23,322 nucleotides of DNA. It comes from Betaproteobacteria bacterium HGW-Betaproteobacteria-2. Its GTDB lineage: Bacteria; Pseudomonadota; Gammaproteobacteria; Burkholderiales; Methylophilaceae. The position numbers and the translations under genes are program-made. Of this stretch, positions 5,759-13,662 are shown in pieces (position 1 is the first letter of the stretch; every line of letters starts with the position of its first letter). The stretch is from NCBI GenBank assembly GCA_002842255.1, contig PHCM01000001.1, positions 1-23,322 of the forward strand. The letters run 5' to 3'. Under the pieces are notes generated by a model. It was not told the origin of the DNA. It made no database searches and worked only from the letters and a program-made list of their open reading frames with translations.

Positions 5759-8072
5759 GCTGTTTACCTTGCTCTGATTTGAAATCGGATTTCAAATCGG
5801 TTTTAACGTCGGATTTCAACATGGTAAGCAATACGCCCCACAGGAAAAAAGTAATGATGCCCGGATAGGGTTGCTTGAGTGCCAGTTTGGTAAATCCAAC
5901 AACCACAATGTGATATAGCACGATTAAAAACAGTCCAATCAGAACAGGAGATTTTTCTTTTGTAACCGCAAAACGGAAAACGGTATAAATCAACAAAAAC
6001 ACAATAGGGAATACAACAATCAACCCAAAATTGTAAACCAGATCCGAATAATAGTTGGTCGAGCGATCAAGCTCATGCCTCTCCATAGGCCATGCATGGC
6101 CAAAAATGATAATGGAAGGATTCTCAAGCGCATCCAGCCATTGGTGAAAAACGCTGCCGTCTTTCTGAATATCATCGTGAATGCTGACTCTGGATTGCTT
6201 TTCAACACGATCTGCCGGAGCCTCATAAGACTCTTCAATCGCAATGGTTTCAGTCTGCTGCCGAGCAGTGTTTTGCAAAAAGTTATAAGACAGGCTGCTG
6301 ACTGCAATCATTACCAGCATGCCCAACATATAGCGCTGTTTGGAGCGCACACCGATGACCATGAAAATTGCAGCAAATACGCTCAAGCCGATCAGCGCCA
6401 TCCTGGAATTCCCCGCCACCACATACACTGCCACTAATGGCGCCAGAAAAAGCAGCTGCTTTTTATGCGACTCGAACAATTCCAGGACAACCCAGGCAAA
6501 AATGGAGGCCATGACCAATGGCACAAAAAGCTCATGCTGGTAAATACTGAAAAGATACAGATTGTGCGTCAGCTCCAGTTTGCCCTGAAACCAGGTTGCC
6601 AGCAAATGTAGAGGGATAAAGGCCAGTAGGAAATTCAACATGGTCCGCGCAACAAGATTGCGGTTAAGCCAAGCTAGAGAAGCACCCAACAACAAAGCCG
6701 CCACGGGAAGAATGACCTGTACCAGTTGTATCAATTTGGCTGGCGAAGAACCTGTTACCAAGGCAGAGACACTCAGCAAAAAGAACAGCAGGGACAAGGT
6801 TACAATCGCAGGTTTGGAATTGGTAATCCCTTCATTAAAAAACACCAAGCCAAGATAACAAGCAAGCAATGAAAAAGGCAAAGGCACCAGCTGCAAAAAT
6901 CCGCCTGAATCCAGCAAGCCCTCGGGGCTTTCACTCAAATAGATATCGCCCTGAATCTGAAAAAATATCGGTAAAACCAGCAGCACAGATGTCAATATCA
7001 ACAAACGATGACGCTGCAATTGATTCAGGCCGGAAAGCTTGTCGCTTAAAACATAGAATCCCCAGGCCAGAGCCGCATTGAGCAGGTAGATAGAGGTCAG
7101 CCATTGCTGGCCGGTAATCGAATACATGATCGGCACCAGGCAAACCAGTACCAGATGCACCATGGTATCTGCACCCAACGTGTGGTCTTCGCGGAGCAGG
7201 TGCAAGCGCGACTGCTGCGCGAACAACATGATGACGCCGCCAATGATGGATAATCCGAGCGCTTGCTGAAATACCGTCTGCGAGAAGATGAATATACCGA
7301 CACCGATCAAGGTCCACATCATCAGCGGCACCTTCAAGTAGAGCAATACATTCAGCCCTTTCCGCAACAGGCTCGGACCTACAATATTGGCAAACATGGT
7401 GCCGGCAAAACTGCCGATGGCAACCGCCGGGAACACCATACCGGCAAAGGTCTTGCCTGCAAGATCAACAACCAGCACGCGCAGGATATAATTCGAAATA
7501 CCCATCACCGCAGTAGAGGCCGTATGCGCCTTGCCCATGCTCAGAATGTTGTAGCGCTCAGCACCAAGCAGGAATTTCAGGCTGTGCAGCAAGGGAGAAA
7601 CGGCCCATGGCCAGATCAACCACAAACTACCAAAATAAAGAATCTCGAAAATAACCAGGGGAAACAATACGAACTGCAGCAACAAGCCGTTCCATGGCTG
7701 GTGCTGGCGCTCCAGTTCGGTGACATGAGGCTCTGCAAGCCACTCCGTGGCACGCCGAAGAATAAGCGCAGCAGCAAGCGCAGCGCTCACGTCAGTTACG
7801 GATATCGTGAGCAGGTAGGAAATGACCGCCAGCGGCAATACGGTAAGCAAGCGGAAATAGACAACATGCCGAGCCTGCATCCTTTCCGAAAGGATCATAT
7901 GGCGGGCATCGCCCGAGAGCACGTAAAAGGTTGCGAGAACAGCCCCTTGCACAATAGCCACTTCAGCCGCCATGCTGTAGTTGCCGGTCAGGCCCAATAC
8001 CATCAACAACCCGGACAGCGAATAGCTAAGGGTCATATAACCCAATAGACTACTTACAGCGCTATTCCGCAT
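5748..8072 (-). CDS. Large membrane protein: Wzx-like flippase half fused to Wzy/O-antigen-ligase-like polymerase half
   Basis: A 774-residue polytopic membrane protein. About residues 1-350 form a run of hydrophobic segments resembling a MATE/Wzx-like lipid flippase. About 355-755 form a second set resembling Wzy polymerases and WaaL ligases. The second half has a GNSRMALIGL motif near 555-565, a long hydrophilic loop (about 605-680) and, after it, IIIFGHAWPMERHEL then STNYYSDLVYNFGLI, which matches the H..YLD.L...GLI pattern of Wzy_C proteins. Separate Wzx and Wzy proteins are each about 400 residues, so one chain may do both steps: moving the lipid-linked unit to the periplasm and polymerising it. 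No other Wzx or Wzy is visible in the window. The ATG at 8072 is preferred over 8078 because AAGG lies 7 bases upstream of it but only 1-2 bases from the other. The C-terminal tail carries a short K-S-D repeat. Confidence 0.8.
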   Translation of the reverse strand: MRNSAVSSLLGYMTLSYSLSGLLMVLGLTGNYSMAAEVAIVQGAVLATFYVLSGDARHMILSERMQARHVVYFRLLTVLPLAVISYLLTISVTDVSAALAAALILRRATEWLAEPHVTELERQHQPWNGLLLQFVLFPLVIFEILYFGSLWLIWPWAVSPLLHSLKFLLGAERYNILSMGKAHTASTAVMGISNYILRVLVVDLAGKTFAGMVFPAVAIGSFAGTMFANIVGPSLLRKGLNVLLYLKVPLMMWTLIGVGIFIFSQTVFQQALGLSIIGGVIMLFAQQSRLHLLREDHTLGADTMVHLVLVCLVPIMYSITGQQWLTSIYLLNAALAWGFYVLSDKLSGLNQLQRHRLLILTSVLLVLPIFFQIQGDIYLSESPEGLLDSGGFLQLVPLPFSLLACYLGLVFFNEGITNSKPAIVTLSLLFFLLSVSALVTGSSPAKLIQLVQVILPVAALLLGASLAWLNRNLVARTMLNFLLAFIPLHLLATWFQGKLELTHNLYLFSIYQHELFVPLVMASIFAWVVLELFESHKKQLLFLAPLVAVYVVAGNSRMALIGLSVFAAIFMVIGVRSKQRYMLGMLVMIAVSSLSYNFLQNTARQQTETIAIEESYEAPADRVEKQSRVSIHDDIQKDGSVFHQWLDALENPSIIIFGHAWPMERHELDRSTNYYSDLVYNFGLIVVFPIVFLLIYTVFRFAVTKEKSPVLIGLFLIVLYHIVVVGFTKLALKQPYPGIITFFLWGVLLTMLKSDVKTDLKSDFKSEQGKQLES
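5769..5816 (-). repeat. Four 12-base repeats coding a KSDx-type C-terminal tail
   Basis: Four consecutive 12-base units (5816-5805, 5804-5793, 5792-5781, 5780-5769) each start with AAA and encode KSDV, KTDL, KSDF and KSEQ. They lie after the last membrane segment of the fused flippase/polymerase gene, so the tail is probably cytoplasmic. Units two and three differ by few bases, consistent with recent slippage or duplication. Length variation between strains is plausible. Confidence 0.7.
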
Positions 8073-8081
8073 TAACATACC

Positions 8082-8678
8082 TTAGGTCGCCAACAATTTT
8101 TTCGCTTCGAGATAATGGACTACCGTCAGCAACTCCTGCTCTACATCCTGCTTGTCACTGCTCAGTACAATTTCCGGATTCAAAGGAGCTTCGTAGGGTG
8201 AATCAATGCCGGTAAAGTCTGTGATCTTCCCCTCGCGCGCCTTCTTGTATAGGCCCTTGGGATCGCGTTGCTCACAGACCGCGAGTGCGGCATCAAGATA
8301 AACTTCAATAAACTCATCCGCCGGGAACATCTCTCTCACCATATCCCGGTCAGATCTATAAGGCGATATAAACGCAGTGATCACGATCAAGCCCGCATCC
8401 ACCATCAGCTTGGAAACTTCCCCGATACGACGAATATTTTCAACGCGCGACTTCTGGTCGAACCCCAAGTCCTTATTCAATCCATGTCTGACATTGTCAC
8501 CATCAAGCATATATGAGTGATATCGCTGTTCATGAAAATAGGCATCCAAGGCATTGGCTAGTGTTGATTTTCCGGAACCAGATAGGCCAGTAAGCCAGAT
8601 CACAAAGGGTTTCTGCTGCTTTAGACTAGCGCGATCCAGTTTGCTGACCTGCGTATTGTGCCAAACGATATTTTGCAT
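8082..8678 (-). CDS. cysC: Adenylylsulfate (APS) kinase
   Basis: CysC phosphorylates APS with ATP to give PAPS, the activated sulfate donor. The 198-residue protein has the P-loop GLSGSGKS at 31-38, the LDGDNVRHGLNKDLGF substrate motif (about 58-73), RVENIRRIGEV, the FISPYRSDR segment with the phosphorylatable Ser region (about 103-111), and DPKGLYKKAREG. It has full single-domain length, without an ATP-sulfurylase fusion. The ATG at 8678 (MQNIVWHNTQVSK) matches usual CysC starts better than the ATG at 8732. No cysD/cysN or other assimilation gene is adjacent. A sulfotransferase at 13659-14801 in the same gene string suggests that this copy supplies PAPS for glycan sulfation, not for cysteine synthesis (inference). 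Its stop lies 9 bases before the next start. The 130-base gap upstream shows no convincing promoter. Confidence 0.95.
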   Translation of the reverse strand: MQNIVWHNTQVSKLDRASLKQQKPFVIWLTGLSGSGKSTLANALDAYFHEQRYHSYMLDGDNVRHGLNKDLGFDQKSRVENIRRIGEVSKLMVDAGLIVITAFISPYRSDRDMVREMFPADEFIEVYLDAALAVCEQRDPKGLYKKAREGKITDFTGIDSPYEAPLNPEIVLSSDKQDVEQELLTVVHYLEAKKLLAT

Positions 8679-8808
8679 ATTCAAATTTCTCAAGCTTTCT
8701 TGATTTTTGGTCTGGCCTTTACTTAATAACACCGCGATGGGGCAGCAAATGCACTCGCGTTCATTTTATGAACGAATGTTATCAACAAGCCTAATTAAAC
8801 GGCAACTG

Positions 8809-10014
8809 TTATTCCACCGCGTTACGCCGAATCATCAAACTTTCGTATAGCCGATATACTTTCTCTGCATTACGCGAGATATCAAAATACTGCTGAGACC
8901 ATGCCCTGGCATTTTCACCAAGACGCTGCCGCAGTATTTCATCTGAAATCAGTCTAGCAAGAGCTTCAGCAATTAACTGAGGTTCAGGCCTCTCAATGAC
9001 CAAACCCGTGACATCATGTTGAATGGCATCTTCTGGAGGTGTATCCATTGCCACTACACTAGGAATGCCAAAACAAGCCGCTTCGAACACGGGCCTGCCA
9101 GCAGCATTAAGATGAGAAGTAAAGCAAAGAATATCCATCTCAGGATAAATATCCCTCACATCCTCTACAAATCCTCTCAGCTCTACAACCACCTGCAACT
9201 GATACTTAACAACGAAGTCTTTAATCTCTCTTTCAACATCGGCACCAAAACCTAGCAGTTTCAATACGCACGCTTTTACCTGATTAGTCGTTCTTACATT
9301 CTCACCATAAATCAGCAATTTAAAATCAAGATGTTGTTCGGCAGACAGAATACGAACAGCCTCCAGCAACTCATAAACACCCTTCAGACGAAGAAGGTTA
9401 CCCACGTAGCCAAGTGTGACCTTAGGGCGCACAGCATTCAGAGAAGATTGATTCTGTCCTGAGAGATTTAAGCCATTATGTATGACGATACAATCCAATT
9501 CGGCCGGTAACGAGCGTCTGACAGTCTGGTCGATGCATATCACAGCATCAGCATGTCGTCTTAAACATCTCAGCAAAAAACGCGTACGAATACCGTCATC
9601 ATTGCGTTGCACCGAGCGTACATGCACCACTAACGGCACTTTGAATAGCCATTTGGCAAACATCCCCAATAGCAACACATTTGCCTCATTGGCATGTACC
9701 AATTCGAACTTTTGACCAGAGTATTTAAGCTTTAACAAGGCGAGTAATGAAAATGGCAAAAGGCAGAATTCACGCAGTAAAATAAGCCAACGCAATCCAC
9801 GATAATGACCATACAAAGTATTATCGAATTGCATAAGACCTAATGGCACCTCGTGAGCCTCAAGCCCTGCACGTTTAAAACACTCTGCGGCGCGTCCTAG
9901 AGGACATATTACCGTTGCCTCTACACCGAAACCCCTCAATATTTCTGACATTTCGATGAGACTTTTAGCAGCTCCACCAAAAGCACGAGCAGGATATAGA
10001 TAGAGAACTCGCAT
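8809..10014 (-). CDS. Glycosyltransferase family 4 (GT-B fold)
   Basis: A 401-residue GT4 transferase. N-terminal domain: MRVLYLYPARAFGGAAKSL with the acceptor-side GG loop, ELVHANEANVL near 110, and VVHVRS. The C-terminal domain starts around LGYVGNLLRLKGVYELLEAV and contains the donor-site stretch AAGRPVFEAACFGIPSVV with the conserved Glu pair region. The donor sugar cannot be inferred. A TTG directly precedes the ATG; I use the ATG at 10014. The gene is separated from the upstream aminotransferase by 90 bases and from cysC by 130 bases, the two loosest junctions of the central cluster. A TAGAAT hexamer about 24 bases before the start could be a weak -10 element, but no good -35 partner is seen. 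Confidence 0.9.
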   Translation of the reverse strand: MRVLYLYPARAFGGAAKSLIEMSEILRGFGVEATVICPLGRAAECFKRAGLEAHEVPLGLMQFDNTLYGHYRGLRWLILLREFCLLPFSLLALLKLKYSGQKFELVHANEANVLLLGMFAKWLFKVPLVVHVRSVQRNDDGIRTRFLLRCLRRHADAVICIDQTVRRSLPAELDCIVIHNGLNLSGQNQSSLNAVRPKVTLGYVGNLLRLKGVYELLEAVRILSAEQHLDFKLLIYGENVRTTNQVKACVLKLLGFGADVEREIKDFVVKYQLQVVVELRGFVEDVRDIYPEMDILCFTSHLNAAGRPVFEAACFGIPSVVAMDTPPEDAIQHDVTGLVIERPEPQLIAEALARLISDEILRQRLGENARAWSQQYFDISRNAEKVYRLYESLMIRRNAVE

Positions 10015-10104
10015 CAATAGACTTTAGTGATTCTAGAGGTACTGACTAACAATAAGTAAATTGGGGAAGTATGGAGGCCAGCCATTGGGATGGATTACTA
10101 ATCT

Positions 10105-11244
10105 TTAAAATGGTTGTTGCAATGCAACTTGCAACTCCTCAGTGACGGTTTTCTGCTGCGCCTCGGTAATCCCAACCCATAAGGGCAACCTAATCAAATG
10201 TTCGGAGAGATAATCGGTGTTCTTCATATCACCACTCACCCTGCCAAACTTCATGCCTGCAGGTGATGAATGAAGCGGAACATAATGAAAAACAGCATTT
10301 ACATTTGCCGACCTCAAATGCTTAAGCACATGGTCACGTTGTACGCCATCGGATAAGATCACGTAATACATGTGCGCATTCTGTTCACATTCATCAGGAA
10401 TAATCGGTCTTCTAACCAGACCCGCGCGCTCCAGCGGCTCTAAAAGCTTGTGGTAAACCTGCCAAGCACTCAAGCGCTTTTGCGTAATTGCATCTGCCTC
10501 TTCAAGTTGCGCATAGAGGAATGCAGCTATCAACTCACCGGGCAAAAAGGATGAGCCAATGTCTTGCCATGTATATTTATCTACTTGCCCACGAAAAAAC
10601 TGGCTGCGATTCGTCCCCTTTTCACGAATGATTTCTGCTCTCTCAGCAAAGCGCTCATCATTCACTAGTAGCGCACCACCTTCACCTGAAATCACATTCT
10701 TGGTCTCATGGAAGGAATAGGCACCCATGTGGCCGATAGCGCCCAGACTGCGTCCTTTGTATTTTGCCATTACCCCCTGCGCAGCATCTTCGATCACCAA
10801 CAGCCCGTGTCGTTGAGCGATCTCCATGATTGTATCCATCTCGCATCCAACACCAGCATAATGGACGGGAACAATAGCCTTGGTCTTTGGCGTGATTGCC
10901 GCTTCAATCAGAGACTCATCAATATTCAGAGTGTCCTTGCGGATATCCACATATACAGGCACACCGCCACGCAATACAAAGGCATTGGCAGTGGAAACAA
11001 AAGTGTAAGAAGGCATGATGACCTCATCGCCTTGTTGTATATCAGCCAAAATAGCTGCCATTTCCAATGCAGCAGTACATGAATGGGTAAGCAAAGCTTT
11101 TTTTGATGCGGAATTCGTTTCCAACCAGTCATGACAACGCTTGGTAAATTGGCCATCGCCGGCCAGCATATGGTTGAAATTTGCTTCAGCAATGTAAAGC
11201 ATTTCCTTACCCGTCATATATGGCTGATTAAATACCACTTTCAT
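10105..11244 (-). CDS. wecE: WecE-type dTDP-4-amino-4,6-dideoxygalactose transaminase (DegT/DnrJ/EryC1 family)
   Basis: PLP-dependent sugar aminotransferase of 379 residues. It reads very much like E. coli WecE: LLTHSCTAALEMAA, GDEVIMPSYTFVSTANAFVL, PVHYAGVGCEMDTI, then IEDAAQGVMA with the PLP-nitrogen Asp153, and SFHETKN with the Schiff-base Lys182. REKGTNRSQFFRGQVDKYTW is another strong family match. The reaction is transfer of the glutamate amino group to C4 of dTDP-4-keto-6-deoxy-glucose, giving dTDP-Fuc4N (WecE) or a related 4-amino sugar. RmlA/RmlB needed for the substrate are not in the window. The start ATG overlaps the stop of the methyltransferase gene by four bases (ATGA). A WbqC protein in the same gene string could act on the amino group (inference). 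Confidence 0.92.
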   Translation of the reverse strand: MKVVFNQPYMTGKEMLYIAEANFNHMLAGDGQFTKRCHDWLETNSASKKALLTHSCTAALEMAAILADIQQGDEVIMPSYTFVSTANAFVLRGGVPVYVDIRKDTLNIDESLIEAAITPKTKAIVPVHYAGVGCEMDTIMEIAQRHGLLVIEDAAQGVMAKYKGRSLGAIGHMGAYSFHETKNVISGEGGALLVNDERFAERAEIIREKGTNRSQFFRGQVDKYTWQDIGSSFLPGELIAAFLYAQLEEADAITQKRLSAWQVYHKLLEPLERAGLVRRPIIPDECEQNAHMYYVILSDGVQRDHVLKHLRSANVNAVFHYVPLHSSPAGMKFGRVSGDMKNTDYLSEHLIRLPLWVGITEAQQKTVTEELQVALQQPF

Positions 11245-11843
11245 TTACTACACTCCATCACAATATGCGTATAGGGTAGCTTAATCAAATCAGAACGTAC
11301 TGTAGTATGCACATCAGAAAAGACCTTTTTAGCTAATTGCTCATAAGCATATTGGGTGCGGACATACTTGCCGCGATCCTGAGATAAGAAGAATCTCGCT
11401 AGAATCGACTGCTCAGATGTGTAGCATCCATCAAAAGTAACCAATCGACCGGCTTTTACTAAGGCTGAATGAGCAATTTGGAATAAGGAGAGCGCTTCTT
11501 GATCATTTAAATGATGAAGCACTCCATGCGCAATAACGATGTCATAAGTATCTGCGGGAACTGTTGTGCCCGTTCCAACAGCCTCACAATAGAACTGGGC
11601 CCGATTACCGAAGCGACGACGTGCAGACTTTATGTAATCTGGGCTAATGTCAAAACCAGTGTAACGGACTTCAGGTAAATAATTCAGCATATCTCCTGGC
11701 CCACAACCGATATCAAGTATCCTTGCTCCTTCAAATGCACGAATATGTTGATCCACATAAAGCTGGCGAGTCTTATCGTTACCCACTAGGCCGCGAAAGA
11801 GGCTATATATGATTGGGGCAGAAAGTAAATTTTTTAGACTCAT
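11241..11843 (-). CDS. Class I SAM-dependent methyltransferase
   Basis: A 200-residue protein with one Rossmann-like methyltransferase domain. SAM-binding motif I is DIGCGPG at 44-50, followed by YTGFDISPDYI (motif II acidic Asp) and YDIVIAHGVLHHL (motif IV region). It is of Methyltransf_11/25 type. The short N-terminus (LLSAPIIYSLFRGLVG) resembles methyltransferases found near polyprenyl-sugar gene sets. The target is unknown; a sugar hydroxyl or amino group is likely from context. It overlaps both neighbours by four bases and follows another methyltransferase, so the two may act on the same glycan. Confidence 0.85.
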   Translation of the reverse strand: MSLKNLLSAPIIYSLFRGLVGNDKTRQLYVDQHIRAFEGARILDIGCGPGDMLNYLPEVRYTGFDISPDYIKSARRRFGNRAQFYCEAVGTGTTVPADTYDIVIAHGVLHHLNDQEALSLFQIAHSALVKAGRLVTFDGCYTSEQSILARFFLSQDRGKYVRTQYAYEQLAKKVFSDVHTTVRSDLIKLPYTHIVMECSK

Positions 11844-12718
11844 AACAAATGATTCTCCTTAATAGCCAATAGCAGTAGAGAACCGCCAAACTGTAAATTA
11901 GCTCCTGCATGTATCAAACCATTTTCGATACGGGAGCAAAACAAAAACAACTGATTTAATAGCGGTGAAATACGATATTCACCTTCTAGATCAGTTGACT
12001 TAGCAGAGTGCTGCCGTCGCCTAGAAAGATACATAAGCGGCAGAAGAAGACTTACAAACGAAGTAGTCTTAATTACAAGAAAGCCAGCATCAGAAACCTT
12101 CTTCTGAAGCTCGCCCCTAGTGTAACGCCGCTTGTGACATGCTACTTCATCCTTGTAACTCCATAGCCAAGGGTGCTGCGGTACAGTAATTATGATACCG
12201 CCACCAGGCTTGCATGCTGCATACATCTGCTCTAACACCTTACAATCTTCTTCGATATGTTCAATTACATCAAAAGCACAAACGACATCAAAGTGGTCGC
12301 GAATCGGTATATTACGTGCATCTATCTGTAGGAATTCCACCTCAGGCATTTGCTTACGCGCATACTTCAAGCCACTGGTGTTAATCTCAGTTCCATGCAA
12401 TCTCGCAATTGGAAGAGCTTCCCGAATTGCCCTCAAGACTTGACCCGTGCCACAGCCAATCTCTAGGATTAGATCCGCTTGTGAGAAATATTTGCGTAAC
12501 TGTTTCTTAATTAAAGAGTTCCGCCCTCGGAACCAAAAGTAGGTTCGCTCGAAACGACTTACAGTTTCGTAACGGGTAGGATCGTAGCCGTCTGACTGTT
12601 CAGAAAATTCTGGCGCAAAATTCGGTATTCCCTCTATCATTGGAGGTGAAAAGCCACAGGATGGGCACACCCACTTAGCACCTTCGAAGCTAGCGTTGCA
12701 ATTTGTGCAGCGCTTCAT
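11840..12718 (-). CDS. SAM methyltransferase with N-terminal zinc-ribbon-like motif
   Basis: A 292-residue protein. Residues 1-22 carry two CxxC pairs (Cys4/Cys7 and Cys18/Cys21), a rubredoxin-like metal-binding knuckle. The methyltransferase domain follows: motif I EIGCGTG at 86-92, HGTEINTSGLKYAR (motif II), IDARNIPI, and CAFDVIEHIEED then PGGGIIITVPQHPWLWS. A C-terminal hydrophobic patch (TSFVSLLLPLMYL) may touch the membrane. Proteins of this build often sit beside ArnC-like transferases and flippase-like proteins in polysaccharide loci. The substrate is unknown. It has four-base overlaps with both neighbours. Confidence 0.85.
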   Translation of the reverse strand: MKRCTNCNASFEGAKWVCPSCGFSPPMIEGIPNFAPEFSEQSDGYDPTRYETVSRFERTYFWFRGRNSLIKKQLRKYFSQADLILEIGCGTGQVLRAIREALPIARLHGTEINTSGLKYARKQMPEVEFLQIDARNIPIRDHFDVVCAFDVIEHIEEDCKVLEQMYAACKPGGGIIITVPQHPWLWSYKDEVACHKRRYTRGELQKKVSDAGFLVIKTTSFVSLLLPLMYLSRRRQHSAKSTDLEGEYRISPLLNQLFLFCSRIENGLIHAGANLQFGGSLLLLAIKENHLL

Positions 12719-13662
12719 AGATTAGCCTCCTTACTATAATGAAATCGATCATATTTATGTAATATTATTGCACCAACTATAGAGGCAAAAAGTAGAGGCA
12801 AAATGGCAAGCAACGCGGCGGCGGCGGCAACCTCAGCATTAACCCCCAATTGCTGCATGATCAAAACAAAAGCACCCTCTCTCACTCCTAAACCACCTAT
12901 TGAAATAGGCAGACTAGCTACCAATACAGCCAGAGGGGCAGCGATTAGCACTGGAAGCAGATACATTCCAGGGCTGACTGCCCATGACATTAGGAAAAGG
13001 CAGATTGCCCAACTCAACTGAAACATCAAACCGAGACTGAAGCTACTCAGAGCAAGCTTTCGTAACCGTAGCAATTCACTCAAGCCATTTGAGAATCCAG
13101 TAAAGCCTCTTGCGCTGCGGCTACCGAGAAGTTCTACTAGCGGAGCTAAGCGATTAATTTGTCTAGATGCGATAACAATAATGAGTAGCACCAAGAAGCC
13201 ACCAAATACAAATAGCATAATAGTCGGATCCATATCTCGAAGTGCTAGGACTCCAGAGGCAACAAGGGCCAAAGTGAGTAAGGCGAAAAGACCAAGCAGG
13301 CGGTCATAAACAACCGATGCTATTAGAAAGGACTTACGATCTGGATAGCTATCGAAGAGGAACATTGCTTTAATGACATCTCCAGTTGCCTGACCTGGGA
13401 GAAAATTACTCGAGAAAATACCAATCAAGTGCAACTTGTAAACAGAAATAGGGGGGAGATCAACCCCACCAATGAGCAGCACAAGCCTCCAGCGCTGAGA
13501 GGCTATTAATTGCCCGGCCAAGAACACAACCACGCCAATCAACACCCAAAATAGACTGGCTTTACCCACTGCATGAAAAACTTGTTCGGTGTTAGATAAA
13601 CGTACTAAAAGGTAGATAGCAAATATTGCTACCAAAATTCTCAATAAATAGTTTAGGTTCAT
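12715..13662 (-). CDS. Flippase-like membrane protein (LPG_synthase_TM / UPF0104 family)
   Basis: A 315-residue polytopic membrane protein. Signatures include GQLIASQRWRLVL, SNFLPGQATGDVIKA (typically SNFLPGSIGGDVVR in the family), YDRLLGL, and near the C-terminus LPISIGGLGVREGAFVLIM. This is the membrane domain shared with MprF and AglD-neighbourhood proteins, which are thought to move lipid-linked material across the inner membrane. Next to an ArnC/DPM-like GT2 and a GT-C-like protein, a role in flipping undecaprenyl-phosphate-sugar is plausible (inference). It has four-base overlaps with both neighbours. Confidence 0.87.
   Translation of the reverse strand: MNLNYLLRILVAIFAIYLLVRLSNTEQVFHAVGKASLFWVLIGVVVFLAGQLIASQRWRLVLLIGGVDLPPISVYKLHLIGIFSSNFLPGQATGDVIKAMFLFDSYPDRKSFLIASVVYDRLLGLFALLTLALVASGVLALRDMDPTIMLFVFGGFLVLLIIVIASRQINRLAPLVELLGSRSARGFTGFSNGLSELLRLRKLALSSFSLGLMFQLSWAICLFLMSWAVSPGMYLLPVLIAAPLAVLVASLPISIGGLGVREGAFVLIMQQLGVNAEVAAAAALLAILPLLFASIVGAIILHKYDRFHYSKEANL

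Noticed and set aside
7263..8048. Long plus-strand open frame opposite the flippase/polymerase gene
   Set aside because: Complement of a membrane-protein gene; the product is rich in Gln, His and Arg, as expected from the reverse strand of hydrophobic codons.
8758..8774. Small palindrome CGTTCATTTTATGAACG in the gap between the GT4 gene and cysC
   Set aside because: Only seven pairs, no T-run and no promoter elements at suitable spacing; could be chance in a 130-base gap.
10015..10104. Possible promoter (TAGAAT) before the GT4 gene
   Set aside because: No -35 hexamer at 16-18 bases with good match; the gap is short and the genes are probably co-transcribed.
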